A stretch of DNA of 64,000 bases from JACJYC01 sp964558465 (lineage in GTDB: Bacteria > Bacteroidota > Bacteroidia > Chitinophagales > Saprospiraceae). Location of the stretch: positions 7,654 to 71,653 of the forward strand of contig CAZLEF010000031.1 of the NCBI GenBank assembly GCA_964558465.1. Direction: 5' to 3'. This document shows, one piece after another, positions 32,974 through 41,596 of this stretch. Numbering within the stretch: the stretch's first letter is position 1; each line of letters starts with the position of its first letter. The notes below the pieces were generated by a model. The model saw only the letters and a list, made by a program, of their open reading frames with translations, did not search any database and was not told the DNA's origin. The position numbers and the translations under genes are program-made.

Positions 32974-32984
32974 GCCTCGGGGTT

Positions 32985-33617
32985 TTATTCCCCTTGTGCC
33001 GCCCGGATTTTTTCCAGATCCAATTTGACTGCAAAGGCAAGTTCATCCTGTTCCGTGGCAAATCCGCGCGCATTGAGGGTGATCAGCGTTTGGTTCAGCG
33101 GAATCTGGATTTCGGTCGACCGTATCTTTTTAGCCGAACCATTATCATCGTAATACTCTTGCATCTCTGTTTTCAAAATAGCCCTTGTGGCGCCCACTCT
33201 GACGCTCTTGTATTCGGACCCCATCATGCCGGGATTGCTCAGGTACATGCTCATGCTGCTGAGCATCGGAGAATTGGCCAGGATCTGAACCTCCGCTTCA
33301 TTGGCTTTATTGCCTGGGTGCTGGTACCGTTTGGTGATCTGCATACCCCCGCCGATCATTCCCATGGATGCGGTATTAATGTCCTCATTTTCATCGGATA
33401 CAAGCCCGTTGATCTCGTCTGGAAGTACTTCGGCAACTTGGGCGGCAAGTAGCATATTGATGTCGTTGATGGCATCCTGAAGGCTGAGCTGGGCCTGTTT
33501 ATATTCCTTTTTCACAAGATAATCCTGGGCTTCCTGGATAAATGTTTCGGCCTGGCTTTGCCCCATTGCACTGAGGCCGGTCATAACTGCAATGAACAGG
33601 AGGATGTTGGTTCTCAT
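32985..33617 (-). CDS. Hypothetical secreted protein
   Basis: 210 residues from the ATG at 33617 (MRTNILLFIAVMTGLSAMGQSQA), giving a clear signal peptide. The next segment (AETFIQEAQDYLVKKEYKQAQLSLQDAINDINMLLAAQV) looks like a short TPR-like helical pair. The remainder is an alpha/beta domain with Met-rich turns (SMGMIGGGMQ, SPMLSSMSMYLSNPGMMG) and ends with QIPLNQTLITLNARGFATEQDELAFAVKLDLEKI. I do not recognise the family. A probably periplasmic or outer-membrane-associated role is the most that can be said. It converges with the LOG gene. Confidence 0.75.
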   Translation of the reverse strand: MRTNILLFIAVMTGLSAMGQSQAETFIQEAQDYLVKKEYKQAQLSLQDAINDINMLLAAQVAEVLPDEINGLVSDENEDINTASMGMIGGGMQITKRYQHPGNKANEAEVQILANSPMLSSMSMYLSNPGMMGSEYKSVRVGATRAILKTEMQEYYDDNGSAKKIRSTEIQIPLNQTLITLNARGFATEQDELAFAVKLDLEKIRAAQGE

Positions 33618-33730
33618 AGGTGATGTTTTTTGTATTGTGAATGACAAATGTAGGGAATTGTTGTAGAATTTTCTATGCCCCACCTAAAAAGCAACATGTA
33701 GTAGTTTGTAAATGCTGCGGCGGGTGAAGA

Positions 33731-33784
33731 CTCCCAACTCCCAACTGCCAACTGCCAACTGCCAACTGCCAACTGCCAACTCAC
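33731..33784. repeat. CAACTGC tandem array (7 bp unit) ending at a stop codon
   Basis: About seven units of CAACTGC with CAACTCC variants at the left edge. The last unit runs into the stop codon (complement of CTA at 33784-33786) of the sugar dehydrogenase gene. Confidence 0.85.
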
Positions 33785-35697
33785 TACCCCTTCACAAACC
33801 GCCCCACTGCTTTTTTCCCATTCTCTTCCATCAGGATCCAGTAAACACCGGGCGCCAGGTCGGCAGCGGGTATTATTTTTTGTACAGATCCGTTGACTTC
33901 CCAACGTTCCTGAAAGTATTGCCTGCCCCCGGCGTCCACCAAACGCACGTTGAAAACCGCCTTTTTGACCGTGCGCACCCGCACGCGGACCTCGTCGCCT
34001 ACCGGGTTGGGCAATATGGTCCAGGCGCTGATCCCCAGGGTTTCAAAAGCGCTGTTGATCTGGAAATTGACCGGGGCAGACACGGCCGTACACCCGTTAT
34101 CGGTCGTTACCTCGACGGTATAATTCCCCGGGTTGGCGGCCACCAATACGGGTTGCGTGGCGCCCCCGACGGCCTGCCCGTTCCAAAACCATTGGTAACT
34201 TGCAAACAGATCGGGTACCGACAACTGGTTGCCGTCGGCCTGGATCACCACGCTGATGGCCGCCGGCTCGGCGATCTGGAACGTGCGTTCAAATACACAC
34301 CCGTTGGAATCGGTGATGGAAACGCTGTATGCGCCCGGCGTTAGCCCCGAAATATCCTCCCCTCCCGCGCCATTCGACCATTGATAGGCGACCGATGAGG
34401 CCTGGGTCGAAACGGTTAGGTTGATCGCGCCGTCCGCCGCTCCGTTGCAGGTTACATTCCGGATCTCCGACGTGATATTTACTGTGGCGCAAATGTCGGT
34501 TATGCGGTATACCGTTCCGTTGAGCGCACTGACATACAACTCGCCATCCTTGTCCTCCCCGAAAGATACGAAGGTATTGTTGGCGCCGTTGAGCGCTTCC
34601 AGGCTGACCCAGCCGCCTTGTCCGTTGGGTTTCAGGGTCCAGAACCGGCCGCTGCAATAGTCGCTGTAAAAATAAAAGCCATGCAGCGCCGGAAAATCCT
34701 GCCCGCGGTACACGTAGCCGCCGTTGACCGAACAGCCCACCGAACCGGAATGGCTGTACGCGGCCACGGGCGGCGTCATGGTGGCCAGACCCTGGCAACC
34801 CGAGGTATTGTAGGCCACATTGCCTTCGTAGCAGCGCCATCCGTAGTTCTGCCCGCCGGCGCTGCCCGCCGGTTGAAAATTGATTTCTTCCCAGGCGTCC
34901 TGCCCGACGTCGCCGATCCACAGATCGCCGGTCAGCCGGTCGAAACTGAACCGCCAGGGGTTGCGCAGGCCGTAAGCCCATATTTCATCGAGAAAAAAAT
35001 CTTCGTCGGCAAAGGGGTTGTCCGGCGGGATTGCGTAGGGGTTGCCGTTATCGACATCGATACGGAGCATTTTGCCAAGGAAAGTGGTGGCCGTCTGTCC
35101 GCTGTTTTGCGGGTCGCCGCCAGAGCCGCCGTCGCCCAGGCCAATATAGAGGTAACCGTCTGGGCCAAAAGCAAGGTCGCCGCCGTTGTGGTTGCTGTAA
35201 GGCTGGTCGATACTCAACAGGATCTTTTCACTGTTCGGGTCGGCTATATTGGGGTTGCCGCTTACCCGGAAGCGGGACACGCGGGTGTCGCCGTTGGTAT
35301 TGGTGTAATTGACGTAAAAAAAGCCGTTGCCGGCGTAATCCGGGTGGAAAGCCAGGCCGAGCAAGCCTTGTTCGTTGCCGGAACTGCCCACCCTGGCGTC
35401 AATATTGAGAAAAGGAGTGGAGAGCGCCTGTCCGTCGGCGCCGATGATCCGGATGATGCCGTCCTGTTCGACGATGAAGAGCCGGTCGTCGCCGGCGTTG
35501 GCGATGTCCACCGGCCGGTCGAAACCGCCGGCCACAATTTCCAGTGCGATCTTAGGGGATTGGGCTGTTAAAAAACCGGCAAAAAAACAGATGAACGCTG
35601 CTGCAGGGGCGCCGCGCCTCAGGCGGGGTTGTGCCCGGTCAACCAATAACGCACATAAATCCTGCAAAAATCTATGGGCAAACCGTCCGTTTTTCAT
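33784..35697 (-). CDS. Secreted PQQ-dependent sugar dehydrogenase-like protein with T9SS sorting domain
   Basis: 637 residues from ATG 35697 (MKNGRFAHRFLQDLCALL). The propeller of soluble aldose/sorbosone dehydrogenases spans about 50-400 (FDRPVDIANAGDDRLFIVEQDGIIRII, NEQGLLGLAFHPDY, NHNGGDLAFGPDGYLYIGLGDGG, GLRNPWRFSFDR). Two SprB-like/Ig segments follow (EIRNVTCNGAADGAINLTV, YQWFWNGQAVGGATQPVL), then a type A T9SS C-terminal domain (ILPNPVGDEVRVRV ... GVYWILMEENGKKAVGRFVKG). The signal peptide is odd: AQPRLRRGAPAAA is inserted between its positive start and hydrophobic core and is encoded by a REP-like palindrome around 35610-35640. Expected location: cell surface or secreted. Confidence 0.88.
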   Translation of the reverse strand: MKNGRFAHRFLQDLCALLVDRAQPRLRRGAPAAAFICFFAGFLTAQSPKIALEIVAGGFDRPVDIANAGDDRLFIVEQDGIIRIIGADGQALSTPFLNIDARVGSSGNEQGLLGLAFHPDYAGNGFFYVNYTNTNGDTRVSRFRVSGNPNIADPNSEKILLSIDQPYSNHNGGDLAFGPDGYLYIGLGDGGSGGDPQNSGQTATTFLGKMLRIDVDNGNPYAIPPDNPFADEDFFLDEIWAYGLRNPWRFSFDRLTGDLWIGDVGQDAWEEINFQPAGSAGGQNYGWRCYEGNVAYNTSGCQGLATMTPPVAAYSHSGSVGCSVNGGYVYRGQDFPALHGFYFYSDYCSGRFWTLKPNGQGGWVSLEALNGANNTFVSFGEDKDGELYVSALNGTVYRITDICATVNITSEIRNVTCNGAADGAINLTVSTQASSVAYQWSNGAGGEDISGLTPGAYSVSITDSNGCVFERTFQIAEPAAISVVIQADGNQLSVPDLFASYQWFWNGQAVGGATQPVLVAANPGNYTVEVTTDNGCTAVSAPVNFQINSAFETLGISAWTILPNPVGDEVRVRVRTVKKAVFNVRLVDAGGRQYFQERWEVNGSVQKIIPAADLAPGVYWILMEENGKKAVGRFVKG

Positions 35698-35819
35698 AAA
35701 AAGCGTGTTTTGGTAGAAGGGATGGTCACAAAGATACAGGGAAATGCAGCCCGAATAAACGGGTTTTTGTTCGCCGTTTTGCAATTATCCGTATTTTTAA
35801 GCCCAAAAGCAGGAATCTT

Positions 35820-36716
35820 ATGTTCAGAACAGCCTTTATTTTATGCCTCTTCATCGGGTTTGTAACCCTGGCTGCGGCGCAGGGCCTACCCCAATCCAAT
35901 ATTTATTTGTTCGACCTCAAACGGGTAACGGATACCTCCTACGCCTTTACCAAACCCCGTTTCCTGACCTTTTTTAACCCGACGGGGTACAACAACCAGC
36001 CGACTTTCATTTCCAGTACCGAAATGTACATCACCTGCCAGACTCCCTTTGAGCGGCAACCCGATCTTTTTGCGCTGGACCTTGAGAAACGGACCAAAAC
36101 CCGTGTAACCTCCACTCCCGACGGCGAGTTTTCGCCTGCGCGCACCCCGAGTTATTACGAATTTTCGGCCGTTCGCCAGGAAACCCGCGGCCGCGACACG
36201 GTGCTCCGGCTCTGGCAATTTCCGCTCGACCGCCTGAGCAACGGCAAACCCGTATTCAAATACCTCACCGGCATCGGCTATTACCATTGGCTGTCGGGTT
36301 ACCAGGTGGCGGTTTTCATCGTCGACAACCCGAATTACCTGGCCATTGCCGATACCCGAACCGACCAGGTGACGCCCTTCGCCAACGACCCGGGCCGCTG
36401 CTTCATGAAAATGCCCAACGGCAACCTGGCATTCGTGCAGAAAAATCCCGGCGGCAACTGGGTGCTGATGGAAAAGAACCTCTTCCGCCCTGAGGCTTCT
36501 CCTACCCGGATCATCGAAACCTTGCCCGGCGCCGAAGATTTTGTCATCCTCACCGATGGTACTTTCCTCATGGGCAAAGGCAGCAAAATTTTCAAATTCA
36601 ACCGGTTTACCGACCAATATTGGGTGGAAGTAGCCGACCTGCGTTTTTACCAGATCCGGAATATCACCCGGCTGGCCCTAAGCCCGGATATGAAGATTGC
36701 GGTGGTAGCAGAGTAG
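35820..36716 (+). CDS. Secreted TolB-like beta-propeller protein, function unknown
   Basis: 298 residues with a signal peptide (MFRTAFILCLFIGFVTLAAAQ). Repeating strand patterns with PTFISSTEMYITCQT, DLFALDLEKRTKTRVTSTPDGEFSPARTPSYYEFSAVRQE and YLAIADTRTDQVTPFANDPGRC are typical of WD40/TolB-type propeller blades, but no catalytic or Tol-Pal motif is visible. The stop codon is followed 2 bp later by the ATG of the LamG/phosphoesterase gene, so the two are co-transcribed. It may be a ligand-sensing or scaffolding partner at the cell surface. Confidence 0.75.
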   Translation: MFRTAFILCLFIGFVTLAAAQGLPQSNIYLFDLKRVTDTSYAFTKPRFLTFFNPTGYNNQPTFISSTEMYITCQTPFERQPDLFALDLEKRTKTRVTSTPDGEFSPARTPSYYEFSAVRQETRGRDTVLRLWQFPLDRLSNGKPVFKYLTGIGYYHWLSGYQVAVFIVDNPNYLAIADTRTDQVTPFANDPGRCFMKMPNGNLAFVQKNPGGNWVLMEKNLFRPEASPTRIIETLPGAEDFVILTDGTFLMGKGSKIFKFNRFTDQYWVEVADLRFYQIRNITRLALSPDMKIAVVAE

Positions 36717-36718
36717 CG

Positions 36719-39700
36719 ATGAAAATCCATACCTCCTTTCTTGCGCCGATTTTGGCTCTTTTTTCTTTTTTACCTGCCGGCCAAAGCCAGTCGCTCCGAT
36801 TTTCCGGTTCCGATTATATTGTGTTGGGCAACGACCCTTCCCTCAAGCTAACCAGTTTTACCCTTGAAGCCTGGATAATAATTGAAGGAACGGGGACCCC
36901 TACCAGTACAGGGACGGGCGGCATCGGCGACATCGTACCCATCATTTCAAAAGGCAGGGCGGAGCAGGAAGACCCGGTCAAAGATGTCAATTATTTTTTG
37001 GGATACCAATTGTCTACGAATAAGCTGGTTGCCGACTTTGAGGATAATGCCGGATCCGTTAATCATCCCGTTTTCAGCAACAGCGTGCTTGACAATTGCT
37101 GGACGCATGTGGCAGCTACGTACAATGCTGCGACCGGTACCTGGAAGCTTTATATCAATGGAGATCTGGATCAGACTGCGGTTCTGAGCAGCGCATTCGT
37201 GCCACAATCGCTGAGCAACGTCAGCGCTTGCATCGGCGCCTCTTTCAATTCAAGCGCCACCGCGGCGGGCTTTTTTAACGGCAGGATCGATGAGGTAAGG
37301 ATCTGGAATGTGGTCAGAACAGACGCTGAAATGACCGCCGGTTTCAGTGCAGAATTGACAGGAGGTATTGGCCTGGCAGGTCGCTGGGGGTTCAACGAAG
37401 GGGCCGGCAATACTGCCGGCAATTCTGTCGCAGGCGGCCCCGCAGGGTCGGTTACCGGAACACCGCTTTGGAAAAATGGGTTTGATCAACCTGCGTCCGC
37501 GCTTGATTTCAATGGAAGCAGCGATTATGTAACCTTCGGCGCCGCGCCTGGCCTGAATACTGTCGCCTTCACCCTGGAAGCCTGGATCATGATTGAAGGC
37601 GCGGGCGCTACCGCCTCCAGTGGTACGGGAGGGATTACCGGGGTACCGGTCATTACCAAGGGGCTGGGCCAGGCAGAATCGCCTGCCAACCTTAACATGA
37701 ATTATTTTTTTGGAATCACTGCAGGAAATATTCTCGTCGCCGATTTTGAAGAGAGCAGTGGGCCCAACCATCCCGTAACCGGGGCCACCGCTTTAACGCT
37801 GAACAACTGGACGCATATAGCGGCGACTTATGCCCCCACAAGCGCAGTCTGGAACCTTTATATCAATGGAACGCTTGACAAAACCCTGGACCTGGGCGCC
37901 AATATCTCACCCGTAAGCGCCAGCATTCAACATTCGGGCATCGGTACAGCCATGACCTCAACCGGATCGAGAACCGGCTTTTTTAACGGCAAAATTGACG
38001 AAGTGAGGATCTGGAACAGGGCGCTCTCTCAATCAGAGATCCAAACCAACCTCAATGAAGAGATCACCAGCGGAACCGGTCTGATTGGCCGTTGGGGCCT
38101 CAATGAAGGTTGCGGACTTACAACCGCCAACAGCGTACCCGGTGGTGTGAACGGCATGCTTGGCAGTTCCGCCGGACCGGTTTGGACGGATGCTTCTTTC
38201 ACAGGGTCGCCGGTTAACCTGCCGCCGGATCTACCGGATACCCCTTCTCCCGCCGATGCAGTTACCGCTCTGTCTGTCGACCCGGATTTGTGCGCCATGG
38301 TTGACGATCCGGGCGGCGACAACCTCCAGGTTCGGTTTTTCGGGCGACCGGTCGCTGCACCGGGCAGCATCTTTACCATCGTGTGGTTGCCCGATACCCA
38401 ATATTATGTGGAAGAGCCTGCGACTCACGGCGGGACCCCCGCTATGTTTAATACGCAAACGGCCTGGATTGTCGCCAATGAAGCTGGAAAGAACATTGTT
38501 TATGTCGGCCAACTCGGAGATTGCGTGGAGCACGGCGACGCGCAGGCCATAGAGTGGACCCGAGCCACCACCGCCATGTACGCCCTCGAACCGCCGGGTA
38601 TCCCTTACGGCATTTGTGTAGGGAACCACGACCAATCACCGATTGGCGACCCCACCGGTTCGACTACCCGGTACAACAACGCCTTTGGCGTTGCCCATTT
38701 TTCGCCGATGGGTTATTACGGCGGCCATAGCGGCAGCAACAACGACAACCATTATGAAGTCTTTACTGCCTCCGGAATCAATTTCATGATCATTTCACTG
38801 GAATATGATCAAACAGCCAACTTCACTGCCCCCGGCGGCGCACTGGATTGGGCAGAGGACCTGGTGGAGGCCAACCCTTCCTCCAAAGTAATGGTTATGA
38901 GCCATTGGGTTTTAAGTGATAACGGCAATTTCAGCACCCAGGGCAGCGCCATTTACAACCGGCTGAAAGCCTATCCCAACTTCATCCTGATGGTGGGTGG
39001 TCACGACCCCGGTGGAGATGGAGAAGCCCGGCGTACGGATGTTTTCCAGGGTCATACCGTTCACACCGTGCTTTCCGATTATCAGGGCCGAACCAACGGA
39101 GGAAACGGTTTGTTGCGGACTTTTGAGTTCGACCCTGAATTCAACGATGTGGCAGTGCAAACCTATTCTCCGGTGACCGGTTCCTTTGAATCCGACGCTT
39201 CCAGCGAATTCACCCTGCCTGTCAATCTGACGAACTTTTCTTTGATCGGACAACTCAGCAGCGTACCTGCCGGGACCAGCCCGTGCATGGCCTGGACAGG
39301 GTTGTCCGGAAATACGGGATACGAATGGTACGTCGAAGTTTTTGACGGCGTCAATACCACCATCGGGCCGGTCTGGAGCTTTACTACGCCCAATGTCCCG
39401 CTGCCGGTATCGCTGATTGATTTTAAAGCAGTCGCAGCTGGAAATGTCGTTGAATTGATATGGCAAACGGCCGCCGAAACCAATAATTCAGGGTTTGAGG
39501 TCCAGCGCAGCGATGATGCCCGGAACTGGCAAACCCTGGGTTGGGTGAAGGGAGCGGGCACAACAAACGAGCCCAGGGATTATGGGTTTACGGACGCCGG
39601 CCCCCTGCCGGATATCAACTATTATCGCCTTAACCAGATTGATTGGGACAACAATTCAAAATACTCCAGGATCGTAAGTGTGTTTTTTGAAACGAAACAG

Positions 39701-39928
39701 GCGGAATTAAATGTCTTTCCCAATCCGGCACGGGGCAAATTCAATATTTCGGCAAAGGGGTCAGCAGAAATCCTGAAGGTGACCTTGTATGATTCAGCCG
39801 GTCGTCAGGTGATGCAATCCACGCCGGTCAATGGCGCCCTCGACGTATCCGCCCTTCCAGGCGGGGCCTACTTTCTGGATGCTGAAGTTGAAGGAAAAAC
39901 AATGCGGATTAAAGTGGTAATTGAGTGA
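36719..39928 (+). CDS. T9SS-exported protein: two LamG domains plus metallophosphoesterase
   Basis: 1069 residues from ATG 36719 (signal MKIHTSFLAPILALFSFLPAGQSQ). Two tandem LamG/concanavalin-like domains (about 22-240 and 255-490) share near-identical blocks (NNWTHIAATY, LYINGTLDKT, GFFNGKIDEVRIWN). A calcineurin-like phosphoesterase domain follows (about 555-800) with IVWLPDTQYY, GQLGDCVEHG, VGNHDQSP, MSHWVL and GGHDPG. A fibronectin-like stretch (about 820-890) and a C-terminal T9SS sorting domain (FPNPARGKFNISAKG ... VNGALDVSALPGGAYFLDAEVEG) complete it. It probably binds a surface glycan or protein while hydrolysing a phosphoester. Possible substrates include phospholipid, DNA or nucleotides; none can be chosen from sequence. 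Confidence 0.88.
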   Translation: MKIHTSFLAPILALFSFLPAGQSQSLRFSGSDYIVLGNDPSLKLTSFTLEAWIIIEGTGTPTSTGTGGIGDIVPIISKGRAEQEDPVKDVNYFLGYQLSTNKLVADFEDNAGSVNHPVFSNSVLDNCWTHVAATYNAATGTWKLYINGDLDQTAVLSSAFVPQSLSNVSACIGASFNSSATAAGFFNGRIDEVRIWNVVRTDAEMTAGFSAELTGGIGLAGRWGFNEGAGNTAGNSVAGGPAGSVTGTPLWKNGFDQPASALDFNGSSDYVTFGAAPGLNTVAFTLEAWIMIEGAGATASSGTGGITGVPVITKGLGQAESPANLNMNYFFGITAGNILVADFEESSGPNHPVTGATALTLNNWTHIAATYAPTSAVWNLYINGTLDKTLDLGANISPVSASIQHSGIGTAMTSTGSRTGFFNGKIDEVRIWNRALSQSEIQTNLNEEITSGTGLIGRWGLNEGCGLTTANSVPGGVNGMLGSSAGPVWTDASFTGSPVNLPPDLPDTPSPADAVTALSVDPDLCAMVDDPGGDNLQVRFFGRPVAAPGSIFTIVWLPDTQYYVEEPATHGGTPAMFNTQTAWIVANEAGKNIVYVGQLGDCVEHGDAQAIEWTRATTAMYALEPPGIPYGICVGNHDQSPIGDPTGSTTRYNNAFGVAHFSPMGYYGGHSGSNNDNHYEVFTASGINFMIISLEYDQTANFTAPGGALDWAEDLVEANPSSKVMVMSHWVLSDNGNFSTQGSAIYNRLKAYPNFILMVGGHDPGGDGEARRTDVFQGHTVHTVLSDYQGRTNGGNGLLRTFEFDPEFNDVAVQTYSPVTGSFESDASSEFTLPVNLTNFSLIGQLSSVPAGTSPCMAWTGLSGNTGYEWYVEVFDGVNTTIGPVWSFTTPNVPLPVSLIDFKAVAAGNVVELIWQTAAETNNSGFEVQRSDDARNWQTLGWVKGAGTTNEPRDYGFTDAGPLPDINYYRLNQIDWDNNSKYSRIVSVFFETKQAELNVFPNPARGKFNISAKGSAEILKVTLYDSAGRQVMQSTPVNGALDVSALPGGAYFLDAEVEGKTMRIKVVIE

Positions 39929-39937
39929 ATACAGCAG

Positions 39938-40786
39938 TCAATTCCACCTCCCCCCCGACCGGTCGAACTGCAGAACCGCATCGAACAAAGGCGTTTTTTT
40001 AACGGAAACCACCCTATAGGTGATTAATTCCTTTCCAAAAGTTGCTTCCGTCAGGCCGGTGGATTGGGTGAACAGGTCAAAAAACCGCCAGGCGTATCCG
40101 TCTCTGAATTCGGCTTCCGGCGATGAACCGTACGGGGAAACCGGTATGCCGGAAAGCAGCGCGGGAAAGGCTTTCAGGACCAGACTGCTGTAAAACCCGA
40201 CCGGCCGCTCCTGGTCGCCGTACTTCCGGAGCAAATACAGGGAATAGGCAAACCCGAACTGCCCGATATGGGGCGGATAGCCGTCGAAATAACCCCAGTT
40301 CACTTTGGTGGCGAAGGTGAATAGAAAATCCTTGAACAGCGTGTAGGGCGACGCCATGATGGCGGCCCCGGCTTTGGTCACGCTCAGCACCTTATGTCTT
40401 TTTTTGCAAACCTTTCCGTATTCCAGGATCAGCCGGAGGGCAATGGCGTATTTCCAGTCGATCTCCGAACGGATCTTCCCCTTCTTCCATTTATTGATCA
40501 TTTCGTCGTCGAACAACTTCAGATCGTACAGACCCTGACAAATTTTGGGCGGCAAATATCCCGCCGGGGTCAGTTTCAGCCCCTTGGGGCCGGCCACCTC
40601 TTTCAGCAACAGCTTGTACAGGAGAAAAAGCGGGCTCGAATCCAACAATTCCGCCGGCGCCGACGGCTTGAACCGGAGCGGGCAAACGGTCTCTTCCAGC
40701 GGCCGGTAAAGCATGAAGTGCATCTCGTTGGGCGTCAGGCCTTCGAAATCGTCAACCGGTTTGTCGTTCTGATGGAAGGGATTCAT
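39938..40786 (-). CDS. Hypothetical cytoplasmic protein
   Basis: 282 residues, family not recognised. No signal peptide or membrane segment. The start is MNPFHQNDKPVDDFEGLTPNEMHFMLYRPLE. The middle has a compact helical section (LLYKLLLKEVAGPKGLKLTPAGYLPPKICQGLYDLKLFDD) that looks like a winged-helix or small helical bundle, followed by ALRLILEYGKVCKKRHKVLSVTKAGAAIM, which reads as a second wing-like element. Tyr/Phe-rich helices continue to the end. It converges with the LamG/phosphoesterase gene, 9 bp away. A DNA-binding role is possible but unproven. Confidence 0.7.
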   Translation of the reverse strand: MNPFHQNDKPVDDFEGLTPNEMHFMLYRPLEETVCPLRFKPSAPAELLDSSPLFLLYKLLLKEVAGPKGLKLTPAGYLPPKICQGLYDLKLFDDEMINKWKKGKIRSEIDWKYAIALRLILEYGKVCKKRHKVLSVTKAGAAIMASPYTLFKDFLFTFATKVNWGYFDGYPPHIGQFGFAYSLYLLRKYGDQERPVGFYSSLVLKAFPALLSGIPVSPYGSSPEAEFRDGYAWRFFDLFTQSTGLTEATFGKELITYRVVSVKKTPLFDAVLQFDRSGGRWN

Positions 40787-41089
40787 GGCGTGATTTTGGG
40801 TAAAAATACGGGATTTTGGTGTTTTTTAAAGTATTCAGTTCGAACATGTTTATCGCTGTCGGGTTTTTGGGATCAAAAGGCTGATTTCCTTTCGACGCTT
40901 GTTGTACGACGAATATGGGAAGCAGTCGATTCAGGCTCTTTTTTTATCACCTTGGGTCGAAATGCTTGTTTTTCAAACGCAACAGGCGTATTTTACACCT
41001 GGATTTTTCTGCTGCCCAGCGAGAGGTTCGGAGCTAATCCTATAATTATTTCGGGTATTCATTTGAAAGTTTAACATAATCCGCAAAGT
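40787..41089. other. 303-bp intergenic region without recognisable gene
   Basis: AT-rich and GC-poor compared with its flanks, holding divergent promoter regions for the 39938-40786 and DUF2200 genes. The ATTTGAAAGTTTAACATAATCC stretch near 41062-41083 could be a plus-strand promoter. The CAACAGGCGTATTTTACACC segment near 40980-40999 is similar to CAACAGGTGTAATTTACCTCC near 42827-42847. I see no RNA gene or array. Confidence 0.5.
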
Positions 41090-41455
41090 ATGAACAACAC
41101 CAATTCACATGATGAGCGTATTGCAAAAATGACCTTTGCCTCGGTCTATCCGATGTATCTCGCAAAAGTGGAGAAGAAAGGCAGAACAAAAGAAGAATTG
41201 CATCAGGTCATAGCGTGGCTGACGGGCTTCAATAACGAGCAACTGCAAGACCTGATTGAAAAAAAAGTGAATTTTGAGGCATTCTTTCAAAAGGCAATGA
41301 TACATCCGAATGCACGCCTCATCACCGGTGTAATATGTGGCTATCGGGTAGAGGAAATCGAAAACCCGTTGACACAAAAAGCCAGGTACCTGGATAAGTT
41401 GGTGGATGAGTTGGCCAAAGGCAGAAAAATGGAGAAGATTTTACGCGGCTCGTAG
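41090..41455 (+). CDS. DUF2200 family protein
   Basis: 121 residues, matching the usual size of DUF2200 proteins. Characteristic blocks are RIAKMTFASVYPMYLAKVEKKGRTKEELHQVIAWLTGF and VNFEAFFQKAMIHPNARLITGVICGYRVEEIENPLTQKARYLDKLVDELAKGRKMEKIL. The family is small, cytoplasmic and of unknown function, and is widespread and often mobile among bacteria. The gene stands alone, flanked by a hypothetical gene on the other strand and a hairpin at 41506. Confidence 0.9.
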   Translation: MNNTNSHDERIAKMTFASVYPMYLAKVEKKGRTKEELHQVIAWLTGFNNEQLQDLIEKKVNFEAFFQKAMIHPNARLITGVICGYRVEEIENPLTQKARYLDKLVDELAKGRKMEKILRGS

Positions 41456-41505
41456 GTTATCAGGGAGCCTCGCAACTCCCCGCGAACGTTTTTTATAAGG
41501 AGAAA

Positions 41506-41540
41506 AATGCGCCATGCGAGCATTGCTTGCATGGCGCATT
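41506..41540 (-). terminator. 12-bp perfect hairpin between two converging genes
   Basis: AATGCGCCATGC (41506-41517) pairs with GCATGGCGCATT (41529-41540) around an 11-nt loop. On the minus strand it is followed by TTTTTCTCC, a modest T run, so it probably terminates the 41597-42448 gene. In the plus direction there is no T run. Confidence 0.55.
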
Positions 41541-41596
41541 AAAGAAAAAAAAACGGATTTTCAGCCGGGCATTTCACCTTCGGCTGTTGGCTTTTT

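Noticed and set aside
36620..36718. Upstream extension of the LamG/phosphoesterase protein starting at 36620
   Set aside because: It would overlap the preceding gene by about 97 bp and hide the signal peptide that begins at 36719.
40787..41089. tRNA or riboswitch in the long intergenic regions (40787-41089, 62497-62869, 30590-30760)
   Set aside because: No cloverleaf arms, CCA end or known aptamer core could be read in any of them.
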